Origin: Arthrobacter sp. EM1
GTDB lineage: Bacteria; Actinomycetota; Actinomycetes; Actinomycetales; Micrococcaceae
Direction: 5' to 3'
Assembly (NCBI RefSeq): GCF_029964055.1
Contig: NZ_CP124836.1
Coordinates: 3,821,751-3,885,750 of the forward strand
Length of the DNA: 64,000 nt
This document shows, in pieces, positions 8,836-16,621 of this stretch (positions are counted from its first letter, which is position 1; each line of letters begins with the position of its first letter). Both the position numbers and the translations under genes were made by a program. The notes beneath the pieces are model-generated. The model saw nothing but the letters and a program-made list of their open reading frames with translations. It ran no database searches and had not been told where the DNA came from.

Positions 8836-9432
8836 CTACCGGGCAGTAATCTGCGTTGCCCGTTCTAGCAGATCCGATGTGGTCACGACTGTGGCGAACT
8901 CTTCGTGGAGATTCACCCCTGTCATCCGTGACAGGTCAGCCGCGGTGACGTTTTGTCTGTCCGGGGCGGTGCGGTCGAAGGTGTGGGTCGCGTCGAGGGG
9001 GAAGTAGACCCGGTAGCCCAGATTGCCCCCGACTCGAGCCGTGGTTTCGCAGCAATGGTTGGTGGTGATTCCGCAGACGACCAGCTCCTTGATGTCGTTT
9101 TCCTGAAGCCACGCGTGTAGATCGGGGGTGCCGTGGAAGCTGGAGTTGACGTTCTTGCGCACCAGAAGATCCGGTGTGCCGGTGATGATGTCCTTGAACG
9201 CGTTGCCGGGGTTGTTCGGGTGCAGGGGGGAGGAGGGCGTGGTCGAATCGTGGCGGACGAAAACGATGGGACGGCCGGTTTCCCGCCAGCGCATCAGCAG
9301 GGCCGCGATGTTCGCCTCGCAGGAGGGGTTATCGCGAGGACCCCAGTACGCGGCGTCGTCGAAGGCCCGTTGCGCATCGATGATCACCAGTGCGGCACGG
9401 GGGTCAATGGTGGGATTTCGCGCGTGGCTCAT
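8836..9432 (-). CDS. Isochorismatase-family cysteine hydrolase
   Basis: The 198 residues carry the family triad. Asp is in AALVIIDAQRAF (about residue 18), a basic residue lies after LLVRKNVNSSFHGTPL-like sequence, and the Cys is in VVCGITTNHCCETTARVGG with the usual cis-peptide region before it. The family includes nicotinamidases, isochorismatases and carbamoylases; this one is annotation-level unknown. I start at 9432 (aggaa upstream). The cupin gene lies 61 bases upstream on the same strand and is probably co-transcribed. Confidence 0.85.
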   Translation of the reverse strand: MSHARNPTIDPRAALVIIDAQRAFDDAAYWGPRDNPSCEANIAALLMRWRETGRPIVFVRHDSTTPSSPLHPNNPGNAFKDIITGTPDLLVRKNVNSSFHGTPDLHAWLQENDIKELVVCGITTNHCCETTARVGGNLGYRVYFPLDATHTFDRTAPDRQNVTAADLSRMTGVNLHEEFATVVTTSDLLERATQITAR

Positions 9433-9493
9433 GGATGTTCCTGTCGGGTGTTGGTTAGCGATGGGGGACTGTTTCATTCGGCCAGACGGTCTC

Positions 9494-9808
9494 TCAACTG
9501 TTACGTGTATGGTCCACCCGCAGCATCGTAAGGTCCTCGGCTGCGTTGATGATGACCCCACATCCGGGTTCAGTGACAGCGAAGACGGTCCCTGGCTCCA
9601 GGGCGTACCGGGCATGTCCTCCAGGAAGGGACGCCCAGCCGCGGCCGCCGATGCAATAGAGGGACGTTCCCTCCCCGGCTTCTACCCGTTTTTCGCCATC
9701 GGTTGTGGAGATGCCGAGTTCCTGTATCGCGTACCCGAACTGCTGATCCTTGGATATGACCTTGCCGGCGCCGCATGCGTCACGGTCGGCCGTTGTTGCG
9801 TGGAACAT
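9494..9808 (-). CDS. Small cupin-like protein
   Basis: The 104-residue protein has a single beta-rich domain with a cupin-like run, GEGTSLYCIGGRGWASLPGG, then ARYALEPGTVFAV and DLTMLRVDH. The metal-binding His pattern of classical cupins is not clear, so it may bind no metal. The start ATG has aaagaga upstream. It precedes the cysteine hydrolase in the same direction. A sensor or stabilising role in that pair is only a guess. Confidence 0.6.
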   Translation of the reverse strand: MFHATTADRDACGAGKVISKDQQFGYAIQELGISTTDGEKRVEAGEGTSLYCIGGRGWASLPGGHARYALEPGTVFAVTEPGCGVIINAAEDLTMLRVDHTRNS

Positions 9809-9934
9809 TGAATTCTCTTTTTCGATTGGGATGGGGACGCGGGGGCGGGACGTCCGCGGCTGATCTTTTATGCTCGTGCTGTCCTGGTGCGGCCTGAGCT
9901 GATCCTGGAGTGCCGTGAATCGTTGGCAGCTGCT

Positions 9935-10393
9935 TTAGGGGTGTTTGAACCCTGGGCGGGTGCTGCGTGTCTGGATGTCTTCCAGTTCCTGGAACAAGGT
10001 CAGCTGCAACCCCCCGGGACCGGTCAACCTGGAGTTCAATGACTTCCATGGCGTTTCGCGCGGCTCGGCAACGAGGGTGGCGCCGCCCGCGACGAGATCC
10101 TTCGTTGCCGTGGCCGAATCGTCCACTTCGAAGGCGACCCGGATTTTTGCGCTCCGTTGGCCGTCGGCCTCGATATCGTCGATCATCCGGATCTGGGCCG
10201 GGTTGGAGAGTTCGAGCGTGGCGCGACCGACCTCGAGGATGGTGACTCTGGCATCGCCGTCACCTTCAAAGGCGGCTTGTTCAGTGAGGCCCAGCACGTC
10301 TCGGTAGAACGTCACCGCGGCCTCGTAATCTTCGGCTTCGACGATGAGGCGCAGCTGGCGCACAGGGGCTGTGGTTCTCTTCTCTGTAGTCAT
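9935..10393 (-). CDS. VOC family protein
   Basis: The 152 residues hold a full two-module VOC domain. It starts RQLRLIVEAEDYEAAVTFYRDVLGL with E42-type metal-ligand candidates later (LEVGRATLELSN), and the second half reads RVAFEVDDSATATKDLVAGGATLV, ending TGPGGLQLTLFQEL. It could be a glyoxalase-like or resistance protein; the substrate is unknown. The divergent gene is a MerR regulator 45 bases away, and the VOC promoter has MerR-type geometry. The ATG is only six bases from the -10, predicting a leaderless mRNA. Confidence 0.8.
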   Translation of the reverse strand: MTTEKRTTAPVRQLRLIVEAEDYEAAVTFYRDVLGLTEQAAFEGDGDARVTILEVGRATLELSNPAQIRMIDDIEADGQRSAKIRVAFEVDDSATATKDLVAGGATLVAEPRETPWKSLNSRLTGPGGLQLTLFQELEDIQTRSTRPGFKHP

Positions 10394-10399
10394 GCTCGT

Positions 10400-10431
10400 A
10401 CCCTAGAACCTGACACCAATGTGAGAGGCAA
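10400..10431 (-). promoter_or_regulatory. MerR-type promoter/operator of the VOC gene
   Basis: On the minus strand ttgcct (10431-10426) and tagggt (10405-10400) form -35 and -10 boxes with a 20-base spacer, longer than the usual 17 and typical of MerR-activated promoters. An imperfect dyad, cctgaca-n6-tgagagg on the plus strand (10409-10428), sits in the spacer. The start codon at 10393 would be at or next to +1. The neighbouring MerR protein is the likely activator (inference). Confidence 0.5.
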
Positions 10432-10438
10432 GGCATAG

Positions 10439-10774
10439 ATGCGTATCGGAGAACTTTCGGCCGCGACAGGGGTCAGTGTGCGTTCACTGCGGTACTACGA
10501 GGACCAGGGCCTGCTAAGCGCGGACCGCACCGGATCAGGGCAAAGGGTCTACGGCCCGGATGCGGCGGCCCGTGTGGGGCTCATCCAGGAGCTCTTCGGA
10601 GCCGGCATATGCAGCGCAACGATGGTCGATCTGCTCCCGTGCATGAGTGATCCCGGCGTGAGGACACCCAAGCTGCGGAGCCGGTTGCTCCAGGAACGCG
10701 ACCGGATCTCGGACACCATCACAAACCTCGCGACAACCCAGGCAGCCTTGGACCGGATCATCAACGAAATCTGA
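10439..10774 (+). CDS. MerR family transcriptional regulator
   Basis: The N-terminal winged helix is diagnostic: MRIGELSAATGVSVRSLRYYEDQGLL, then the wing QRVYGPDAAARVGLI. Residues 80-111 form a helix, LLQERDRISDTITNLATTQAALDRII, for the antiparallel coiled-coil dimer interface. There is no C-terminal ligand domain and no Cys cluster, so it is a short MerR of 111 aa that may sense an organic molecule. It is divergent from the VOC gene with a MerR-type spacer promoter between. Confidence 0.9.
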   Translation: MRIGELSAATGVSVRSLRYYEDQGLLSADRTGSGQRVYGPDAAARVGLIQELFGAGICSATMVDLLPCMSDPGVRTPKLRSRLLQERDRISDTITNLATTQAALDRIINEI

Positions 10775-10963
10775 GTATGCCAACCTAATTGGGGACCACT
10801 GAGACGGCTTGATTCAGGACCACCCACGAGCCCACGCCCCGGAGTCGGTCCCGTCCGATGGGCCGCTCCCGGAGGACGACGGCGCTGCTAAGTTTGTCGT
10901 ATCGGTGCGGCTTCCGTTCGGACGGCATCCGAGTGACGAAAATTCTGCCCAAGGAGCACCCCT

Positions 10964-11896
10964 CTGGTACACCCGGAACGCACTACAACCTCTGCCCCGG
11001 CCGACCTGGTCTTCTCGTTCGGCACCCTGTTGGATGAGAAGGTGCAGCAGTCGCTGTTCGGCACCCGGCTCAACACGGTCAAGGACTCCCTGATCGGGCA
11101 CGGAACCACCGAGGTCGTCATCACCGACCTGGATGTGATTGCCAAGAGCGGCAAGAACGTTCACCTCGGCCTCGTCCGGCGTGAAGGTAACTCAGTATCC
11201 GGCGGCCTGCTGGCTCTAACCCCTGACCAGCTGGCCACGGCCGACGCCTACGAGGTCGGCGCCTACGCCCGCCGCCGCGTGCCCACCGGAGCCCACGGGC
11301 AGGCCTGGTGTTACGTCTCCGCCGAGCCTCTGGCCGTGGCCGAACGCATTGCCCTGATCGGCGATAGCATTGCCTACGGGCGCTGCACCCCGGAAGGCGG
11401 CTGGGCCGCCCGGGTCGCCTCGCGACACATCGCCCGCGACGAGGAGAACAACCGGTTCTTCAACCTGGCCTGGCCGGGCGCCACCATGCTCGAGGTCCTG
11501 GACGCCGCCGAGGCCGAGGTGTCCGCCCGCCGCGCCGACACGATCCTGGTGGCGGCCGGCATCAATGACCTTCTCCATGTCGAGGGACGAAGCGGGGCAA
11601 AAGTGAGCCAGGACGTAATCGCCCGGCTGGAGTCCTTCTGTGATGCCATGGAGTCCCAGGGACGGCGCGTGGTGGTGATGAGCCCGAACTGGGTAGACAC
11701 CACAGTGATACCCGGCCTCCATCTGGACGAGATCCTAGACCTGCGGGAGAGCATGCGGTCCTGGTGCCAGCGGACCTTCCGGGACTTCCTGGACACCTGG
11801 AACGTCCTGGCCGACCGCCCGGCCCTGTTCAGCGACGGCATCCATCCCTCGACCGAGGGCCACCGACTGCTGGCCGAAGCTGTCGGCAGCATCTGA
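10964..11896 (+). CDS. Two-domain protein: GGCT-like domain plus SGNH hydrolase, likely CTG start
   Basis: The SGNH half (residues about 130-305) has block I ALIGDSIAYG, block III AAGINDLL and block V DGIHPSTEGH, so it is a GDSL esterase/lipase. The N-terminal half resembles gamma-glutamylcyclotransferase-like proteins: DLVFSFGTLLDEKVQQSLFG, then VSGGLLALTPDQLATADAYE, YARRRV and AWCYV. The frame has no ATG, GTG or TTG before a TTG at 11030, which would delete the first strand FSFGTL. CTG at 10964 has aaggag (10951-10956) seven bases upstream, so I use it. Sequence error is the alternative. Confidence 0.7.
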   Translation: MVHPERTTTSAPADLVFSFGTLLDEKVQQSLFGTRLNTVKDSLIGHGTTEVVITDLDVIAKSGKNVHLGLVRREGNSVSGGLLALTPDQLATADAYEVGAYARRRVPTGAHGQAWCYVSAEPLAVAERIALIGDSIAYGRCTPEGGWAARVASRHIARDEENNRFFNLAWPGATMLEVLDAAEAEVSARRADTILVAAGINDLLHVEGRSGAKVSQDVIARLESFCDAMESQGRRVVVMSPNWVDTTVIPGLHLDEILDLRESMRSWCQRTFRDFLDTWNVLADRPALFSDGIHPSTEGHRLLAEAVGSI

Positions 11897-12066
11897 GCTG
11901 ATCCCCGGGCCGCGTGTAGATTATCCGGGACAGCTGTCAGGGCGGTGGAAGTGCCTCTTGGCGGACGCATATGAAGATGTGCGGTCCGACCCCACCATCG
12001 CTCACTGGCGATCTTGTCAGTGGATTCAAGGTCAACGATGGACGAGATTCTTCAAGGAGGTTTGTA

Positions 12067-12339
12067 GTGAACCGTAGCGAACTGAAAACAGTTCTGGAGT
12101 CTGAAGGCTACAAAACAAATGCCTATGAACTTGAGGGTGGCACCCCTGACGATACGTACTGTCTAGAGGATCGCGGCCATGAATGGGCGGTCTACTATTC
12201 CGAACGCGGGTGCCGGTTTGAGGAACAGATATTCTTCACCGAGAATGACGCCTGCAAAGATTTCCTGCGGCTCATGAGGCGGACGCCGTCTGCCCGCGTG
12301 AGGAACGGGGAAGAACTACCTCGGCCGCCGATGTTCTGA
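12067..12339 (+). CDS. Hypothetical 90-aa protein, immunity-protein-like composition
   Basis: A perfect aaggagg (12054-12060) precedes the GTG by six bases, which makes this a strong start. The protein is acidic, with the core ELKTVLESEGYKTNAYELEG, then WAVYYSERG and FFTENDACKDFLRLM. It resembles small single-domain bacterial proteins listed as hypothetical or as immunity proteins. That link is from memory of composition and is weak. It is followed by transposon remnants and has lower GC than its surroundings. Confidence 0.65.
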   Translation: MNRSELKTVLESEGYKTNAYELEGGTPDDTYCLEDRGHEWAVYYSERGCRFEEQIFFTENDACKDFLRLMRRTPSARVRNGEELPRPPMF

Positions 12340-12441
12340 ACTCGGCTCTCACCGGTATTCGAAAGGTGACGCGGCCTCATGGCGCTTAGAGCTTTACTCG
12401 GCGGTCATTTCGGACTTGATGCGCCGAGCCCCTGGGGCTCA

Positions 12442-12664
12442 CTACGGTTGGTTTGCGTGTTTGGTGGGCGATGGTGTGGGCGAGTCGGCGCCGGATTCGA
12501 TGATGGAGCCGTTGAAGGTTAGCCTGTCCACGATCGCGGCGCAGAGACGAGGGTCCGTGAAGGTCTTGGTCCAGCCGGAGAAGCATTCGTTGCTTGCGAT
12601 CGCGATGGAGTTCGCCGTCGCAGCGTTCGTTCCGGCGTATACCGGCGAGTAGTTGGTGGTCTTG
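12442..12664 (-). pseudogene. IstB-like (IS21 helper ATPase) C-terminal remnant
   Basis: Read on the minus strand, this stretch gives TTNYSPVYAGTNAATANSI, then AIASNECFSGWTKTFTDPRL and CAAIVDRLTFNGSIIESGADS, the conserved C-terminus of IstB. A stop lies directly upstream in frame, and the Walker motifs and the IstA partner are absent. The usual YRLAHT end after SGADS is shifted out of frame. This is a fragment of an old IS21 insertion. Confidence 0.75.
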
Positions 12665-12906
12665 GTTCAAGCCGTCCCACCGGTACTGAATCAAACTGCC
12701 ATATTCACCCGACTCATACCCGCGATCGTATGGGCAGGTGCGGCACCTCTCCCCATCGCATGGAGACGGACCCCAGCGGGCTAAGTGACAAAAAACGATG
12801 CGAAAAGCCGCCATTTATCGCCGTGAGTCACAGCCAGGGCGTCAGGGCAGGAAACGCAGGTCAAAAACGACCGTTTCCGCTACAAGCAATCAGGCGCGTT
12901 CAAGAG

Positions 12907-12931
12907 TGTCGTTTTTCGGAGTCGTCTGCAC
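12907..12931 (+). repeat. Left 25-bp inverted repeat flanking recombinase remnant
   Basis: It begins tgtc and ends gtcgtctgcac and matches the reverse complement of 13608-13632 at 21 of 25 positions. A further copy of gtgcagacgac at 12956-12966 faces it and forms an 18-base near-perfect inverted repeat across a 20-odd-base spacer. The pairing resembles a resolvase binding site or element end. Confidence 0.55.
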
Positions 12932-12955
12932 AAGCACCCGTTAAAGTACGGGGTT

Positions 12956-12966
12956 GTGCAGACGAC
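12956..12966 (-). repeat. gtgcagacgac copy facing the left repeat
   Basis: It is an exact reverse complement of 12921-12931. Together they make a spaced dyad, consistent with one subsite of a serine-recombinase res site. Confidence 0.5.
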
Positions 12967-13052
12967 TCTGAACATTTAGTTGCTTGAACCCGCCTGCGCA
13001 ACTCGGCGTTTTGCATCGAAGATGTCTGCACGGAACGGTTGCGGCTATTGCG

Positions 13053-13408
13053 TTAAGGCCTTCGCTCGGGGCTCCGACGAAATTCCACGCTAAGCGGTCC
13101 CGTGGGGTCGCCTGCGCGTTTGATGGTGCCGTAGACGGTGGAACGCGCGACCGCGAAGAGTTCGGCCAGTTCCACGGTCGTGTGGGTCGCTGCCCGGTGT
13201 ACGCAGACCAGGTGCGCTTCCTGTTTTTTGAGAGCGTGGGCTGCTTCCCCCGCAGGCGGCCCTTCGCCTTGGCGACGGCCATTCCCTCACGGGTTCGTGA
13301 GCGGATCAGGTCGGCTTCGAATTCGGCGACCATGGCCAGGACGTTAAAGAGGAGCAACTCATCCGGGCGTGCGTGTTGAGCCAGATCAGGGCCACCGCTA
13401 CTGTCCAC
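13053..13408 (-). pseudogene. Serine recombinase (Pin/resolvase type), truncated and frameshifted
   Basis: From about 13357 the minus strand reads LLLFNVLAMVAEFEADLIRS, then RTREGMAVAKAKGRLRGKQP, the end of the resolvase catalytic domain with its long E helix. After a one-base frame change at 13223-13229 it continues QEAHLVCVHRAATHTTVELAELFAVARSTVYGTIKRAG, the C-terminal HTH. The catalytic Ser region is missing. The frame change falls on A_AAA_AAC, a classic -1 slippery heptamer in the correct phase, but simple loss of one A is equally possible. Confidence 0.75.
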
Positions 13409-13584
13409 CGTCGCAGGCGTCGACGGGATGGCTGGACAACAAGCCTAAGCGTGCATGCCGGAGATATTTGCGACGGCGGGGTCGACACCACGCATTACCT
13501 GGCGGACGGATGCCCACCAGGCAGTGAAACCGCTTGGTCGAGAAGTGTTCCGTGGGACGTTCCCTACGGAAATTTAGTGGGTAG

Positions 13585-13595
13585 TGCAGACGAGT
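13585..13595 (+). repeat. gtgcagacgag copy inside the right repeat region
   Basis: It differs by one base from the 11-base core of the flanking repeats and lies 23 bases before the copy at 13608, as a direct repeat. It may be a second binding site of the same recombinase. Confidence 0.45.
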
Positions 13596-13607
13596 GTGGA
13601 CATTCCG

Positions 13608-13632
13608 TGCAGACGACTTCGGAAACTGACAT
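13608..13632 (-). repeat. Right 25-bp inverted repeat flanking recombinase remnant
   Basis: It starts gtgcagacgac and ends gaca, inverted relative to 12907-12931. The two bracket about 725 bp that contain only the broken recombinase. That layout suggests a small defunct element or a res region. Confidence 0.55.
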
Positions 13633-13805
13633 TTTGTGGCTCACAACCACCTGACCGAATTGCCGCTGCCATGAGCCGGTGCAGCCGTTTCGGTGACTGC
13701 GGGATTCCTCGTGGCAGTCCCTCGTCCACACCCGCCGTGACCTTTGGCCCTAACGTGGGCCGGGCGTGGAGGCGCACCCTCAAGCCATGAGCTACCTGAT
13801 CCGGG

Positions 13806-16514
13806 TTGGTCCGCAATGTTGCGCCTAAGCGGCTCCGGGGAGCCGTGACGCCGGGGGCCACTTCCGGACGGAGCGGCGTCGGCGGCCCGAGCGCCGGAGC
13901 CGTGCCGGGCGTCGCGGGACTGAGTTCGGCGGAGGCCGCCCGGAGGCTGGAACACTTCGGGGCGAACAAGCTCCCGGAGGCCGGCACGGTACCCGGCTGG
14001 CGCAGGCTGCTGGCCGAACTCACGCATTTCTTCGCCGTGCTGCTGTGGTGCGCCTCCGTGCTGGCCTACCTGGCAGGGATGCCGCAGTTGGCCATCGCGA
14101 TCGTCGTTGTGATCCTGGTGAACGGAGTGTTCGCCTACATCCAGCAGGAGCGCGCTCAGCATGCCGCAGCGAAGCTGCGCGAACTGCTCCCGGCGATGGT
14201 CTCGGTCCGGCGGGATAACCGCATCATCAAGGTCCACACCACCGAGCTGGTGCCCGACGACGCCGTCGTACTGGTTGCCGGCGACCGGGTCCCGGCGGAT
14301 CTCCGGCTGGCGTTGGCGGCAGGCTGTTCCGTGGATGAATCGATGCTCACAGGTGAAAGCGAGGCGCTCGCCAAGATCCCCGGCGACACCGTGTTTGGCG
14401 GGACTTTTTTGGTTAACGGCCAGGCTGAAGGTGTGGTCGCGAGCACCGGCGGGAAGACCCGGCTCGCCGAAATCGCGGCCCTGACCGGAAAGGTCGAGGC
14501 GCCGCCCAGCCCCCTGGCCCGGGAACTGCAACGGATCGTCCGCATCACGGCCGCGATGGCACTGGGCATCGGCGTACTGTTTTTTGTCCTCTCCCTTTTG
14601 GTGGGAATCTCCTGGCGGGACGCCTTCCTGTTTGCCATCGGGGTCGCCGTGGCACTTGTGCCCGAGGGCCTGCTGCCGACGGTCACGCTGTCCTTGGCGG
14701 TGGGGGCGCAGCGGATGGCGCGGCGCAACGCACTCGTCCGGAACCTGGAAGCGGTGGAGACCCTCGGCTCCACCACCTTTATCTGCACGGACAAGACCGG
14801 GACCCTGACCCAGAACCGGATGAACGCCGTCGAGGTCTGGACCCCTGCCGGATTGGTCAGCATCATCGGCGCAGGGTACGGCCCGGAGGCCGAGGTCACC
14901 GGAACGGGAACCGGGGAGGCAGGGCACCTCAGCACCGCGGCGCTGGCCGCGTCCGTGGGCCGTGCGGTGCTCCACGAGGGGCAGTGGATCGTCGAGGGCG
15001 ATCCGATGGAGGCCGCCATCGATGCGCTGGCGGCCCGGCTGGCAGGAACCGGACAGCGCCCCGCTGAGCCCGCGGTGTCGCACCGCTTCGCCTTCGATCC
15101 CCGGCGGCTGCGGGAATCCGCAATCGCTGGGACCACCTTGTACGTCAAGGGCGCCCCGGAGTCCGTGATTCCGCTGTGTGGCGGGGCGGGCGGGGACGGT
15201 GCCGACGGCGCCGACCGCGCCGTGCAAATGGTCGACCAGATGGCCTCGCACGGGCTCCGGGTACTGGCCGTCGCCGAGCGGAGCCTGCCTGGCCTGCCCG
15301 GCGCCGATTTCAAGCTTGAGGACGTTGAACGCGGACTGACGCTGCTGGGGCTGATCGGCCTGCACGACCCACCCCGCGCCGAGGTCCGGGTGGCGCTCGA
15401 GGCGGCCCGCGGGGCCGGAATCAAAGTGGCCATGGTTACCGGAGACCATGCCTTCACGGCAGCCGCCATCGCCCGGGAGACCGGGCTGATCGGAACCCCG
15501 GAGCTTGTGCTGGAGGGACACCACCTGCCCGAGGACGACGCCGTCCTGACCGCGCTGCTGGACCGCGACGGGGTGGTGGTCAGCCGGGTTACCCCGGAAC
15601 AGAAACTCCGGGTCGCCCGCCTGCTGCAACGCCGCGGCCACGTCGTGGCAATGACCGGCGACGGCGTCAACGACGGCCCGGCACTCCGGCAGGCGGATAT
15701 CGGTGTGGCGATGGGGCGCAGCGGCACGGACGTGGCCCGGGAGGCGGCGGACCTGGTGCTGCTCGATGACGACTTCGCCACCATCATCGCCGCAGTGGAG
15801 CAGGGACGCGCCACCTACGCGAACATCCGGCGCTTCCTGACCTACCACCTGACGGACAACGTCGCCGAACTTACTCCCTTTGTCATTTGGGCGCTCTCCG
15901 GCGGGCGGTTTCCGCTGGCGCTGAGCGTGCTGCAGGTCCTGGCCCTCGACATCGGCACCGACCTGCTGCCCGCGCTGGCGCTGGGCAGCGAGGCCCCGAG
16001 CAAGGGAACACTGAAACGGCCCCCGGAGCGGCGGCACCTGATGGACCGGGGGCTGATGATCCGCGTGTTCGGAGTGCTGGGGCCGGTCGAGGCGGTCTTC
16101 GAAATGACGGCGTACACCGCTGTCCTGTTCGGTGCGGGCTGGACCCCCGGGGCGGCACTGCCCGCGGCGGATGTGCTGATGGCCGCCTCCGGAGCCGCGT
16201 TCACCACAGTGGTCTTGGCCCAGCTCGCTAACGCCTTCGCCTGCCGCAGCGCCAGCGTGCCGCCGTGGCGGCTGGGCTGGTTCAGCAACCGGCTGCTGAT
16301 CTGGGCGGTGCTGGCGGAGCTGGGACTGTTGGCGGTCTTCCTGTTCCTCGGGCCGCTGGCAACGCTGCTGGGCCAAGCCCCGCCCTCGCCCGGCGGTCTG
16401 GCCGTGGCCCTTGCCGCCATCCCAGCCGTGCTGCTTGCGGACTGGCTCTACAAAACGGTCCGTCACCGCCGGGTCGCTCGGGCCGCCGCGGCATTCAAGG
16501 TCCAAAGCCTCTGA
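13806..16514 (+). CDS. P2-type cation-translocating ATPase
   Basis: The domains are in order: an N-terminal cation-ATPase domain (LSSAEAARRLEHFGANKLPE), actuator loop DESMLTGES, membrane motif PEGLLPTVTLSLA, phosphorylation site CTDKTGTLTQN with Asp329, the N domain, and hinge VAMTGDGVNDGPALRQADIGVAMG. About ten TM helices are expected. PEGLLxTVT and the run into DKTGTLT resemble the P2C (Na/K, H/K) group more than Ca pumps, so the ion is open. It also resembles mycobacterial CtpF. The start is uncertain: TTG at 13806 or GTG at 13845. Confidence 0.9.
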   Translation: MVRNVAPKRLRGAVTPGATSGRSGVGGPSAGAVPGVAGLSSAEAARRLEHFGANKLPEAGTVPGWRRLLAELTHFFAVLLWCASVLAYLAGMPQLAIAIVVVILVNGVFAYIQQERAQHAAAKLRELLPAMVSVRRDNRIIKVHTTELVPDDAVVLVAGDRVPADLRLALAAGCSVDESMLTGESEALAKIPGDTVFGGTFLVNGQAEGVVASTGGKTRLAEIAALTGKVEAPPSPLARELQRIVRITAAMALGIGVLFFVLSLLVGISWRDAFLFAIGVAVALVPEGLLPTVTLSLAVGAQRMARRNALVRNLEAVETLGSTTFICTDKTGTLTQNRMNAVEVWTPAGLVSIIGAGYGPEAEVTGTGTGEAGHLSTAALAASVGRAVLHEGQWIVEGDPMEAAIDALAARLAGTGQRPAEPAVSHRFAFDPRRLRESAIAGTTLYVKGAPESVIPLCGGAGGDGADGADRAVQMVDQMASHGLRVLAVAERSLPGLPGADFKLEDVERGLTLLGLIGLHDPPRAEVRVALEAARGAGIKVAMVTGDHAFTAAAIARETGLIGTPELVLEGHHLPEDDAVLTALLDRDGVVVSRVTPEQKLRVARLLQRRGHVVAMTGDGVNDGPALRQADIGVAMGRSGTDVAREAADLVLLDDDFATIIAAVEQGRATYANIRRFLTYHLTDNVAELTPFVIWALSGGRFPLALSVLQVLALDIGTDLLPALALGSEAPSKGTLKRPPERRHLMDRGLMIRVFGVLGPVEAVFEMTAYTAVLFGAGWTPGAALPAADVLMAASGAAFTTVVLAQLANAFACRSASVPPWRLGWFSNRLLIWAVLAELGLLAVFLFLGPLATLLGQAPPSPGGLAVALAAIPAVLLADWLYKTVRHRRVARAAAAFKVQSL

Positions 16515-16621
16515 CATCGGATGGTCCGCCGCCACAGGATGGCTCCAGGGGCGCCGGACGCCAGCGGTCACCATCGTGTCCAGTGTTTTCCTTCCCAATT
16601 GCCGAAAGCAGGAGTTGCGAC

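Noticed and set aside
13641..16598. 985-codon open frame antisense to the P2-type ATPase
   Set aside because: It mirrors the high-GC third-codon pattern of the sense gene and has no domain-like order; composition is Gly/Arg/Gln-rich and there is no RBS.
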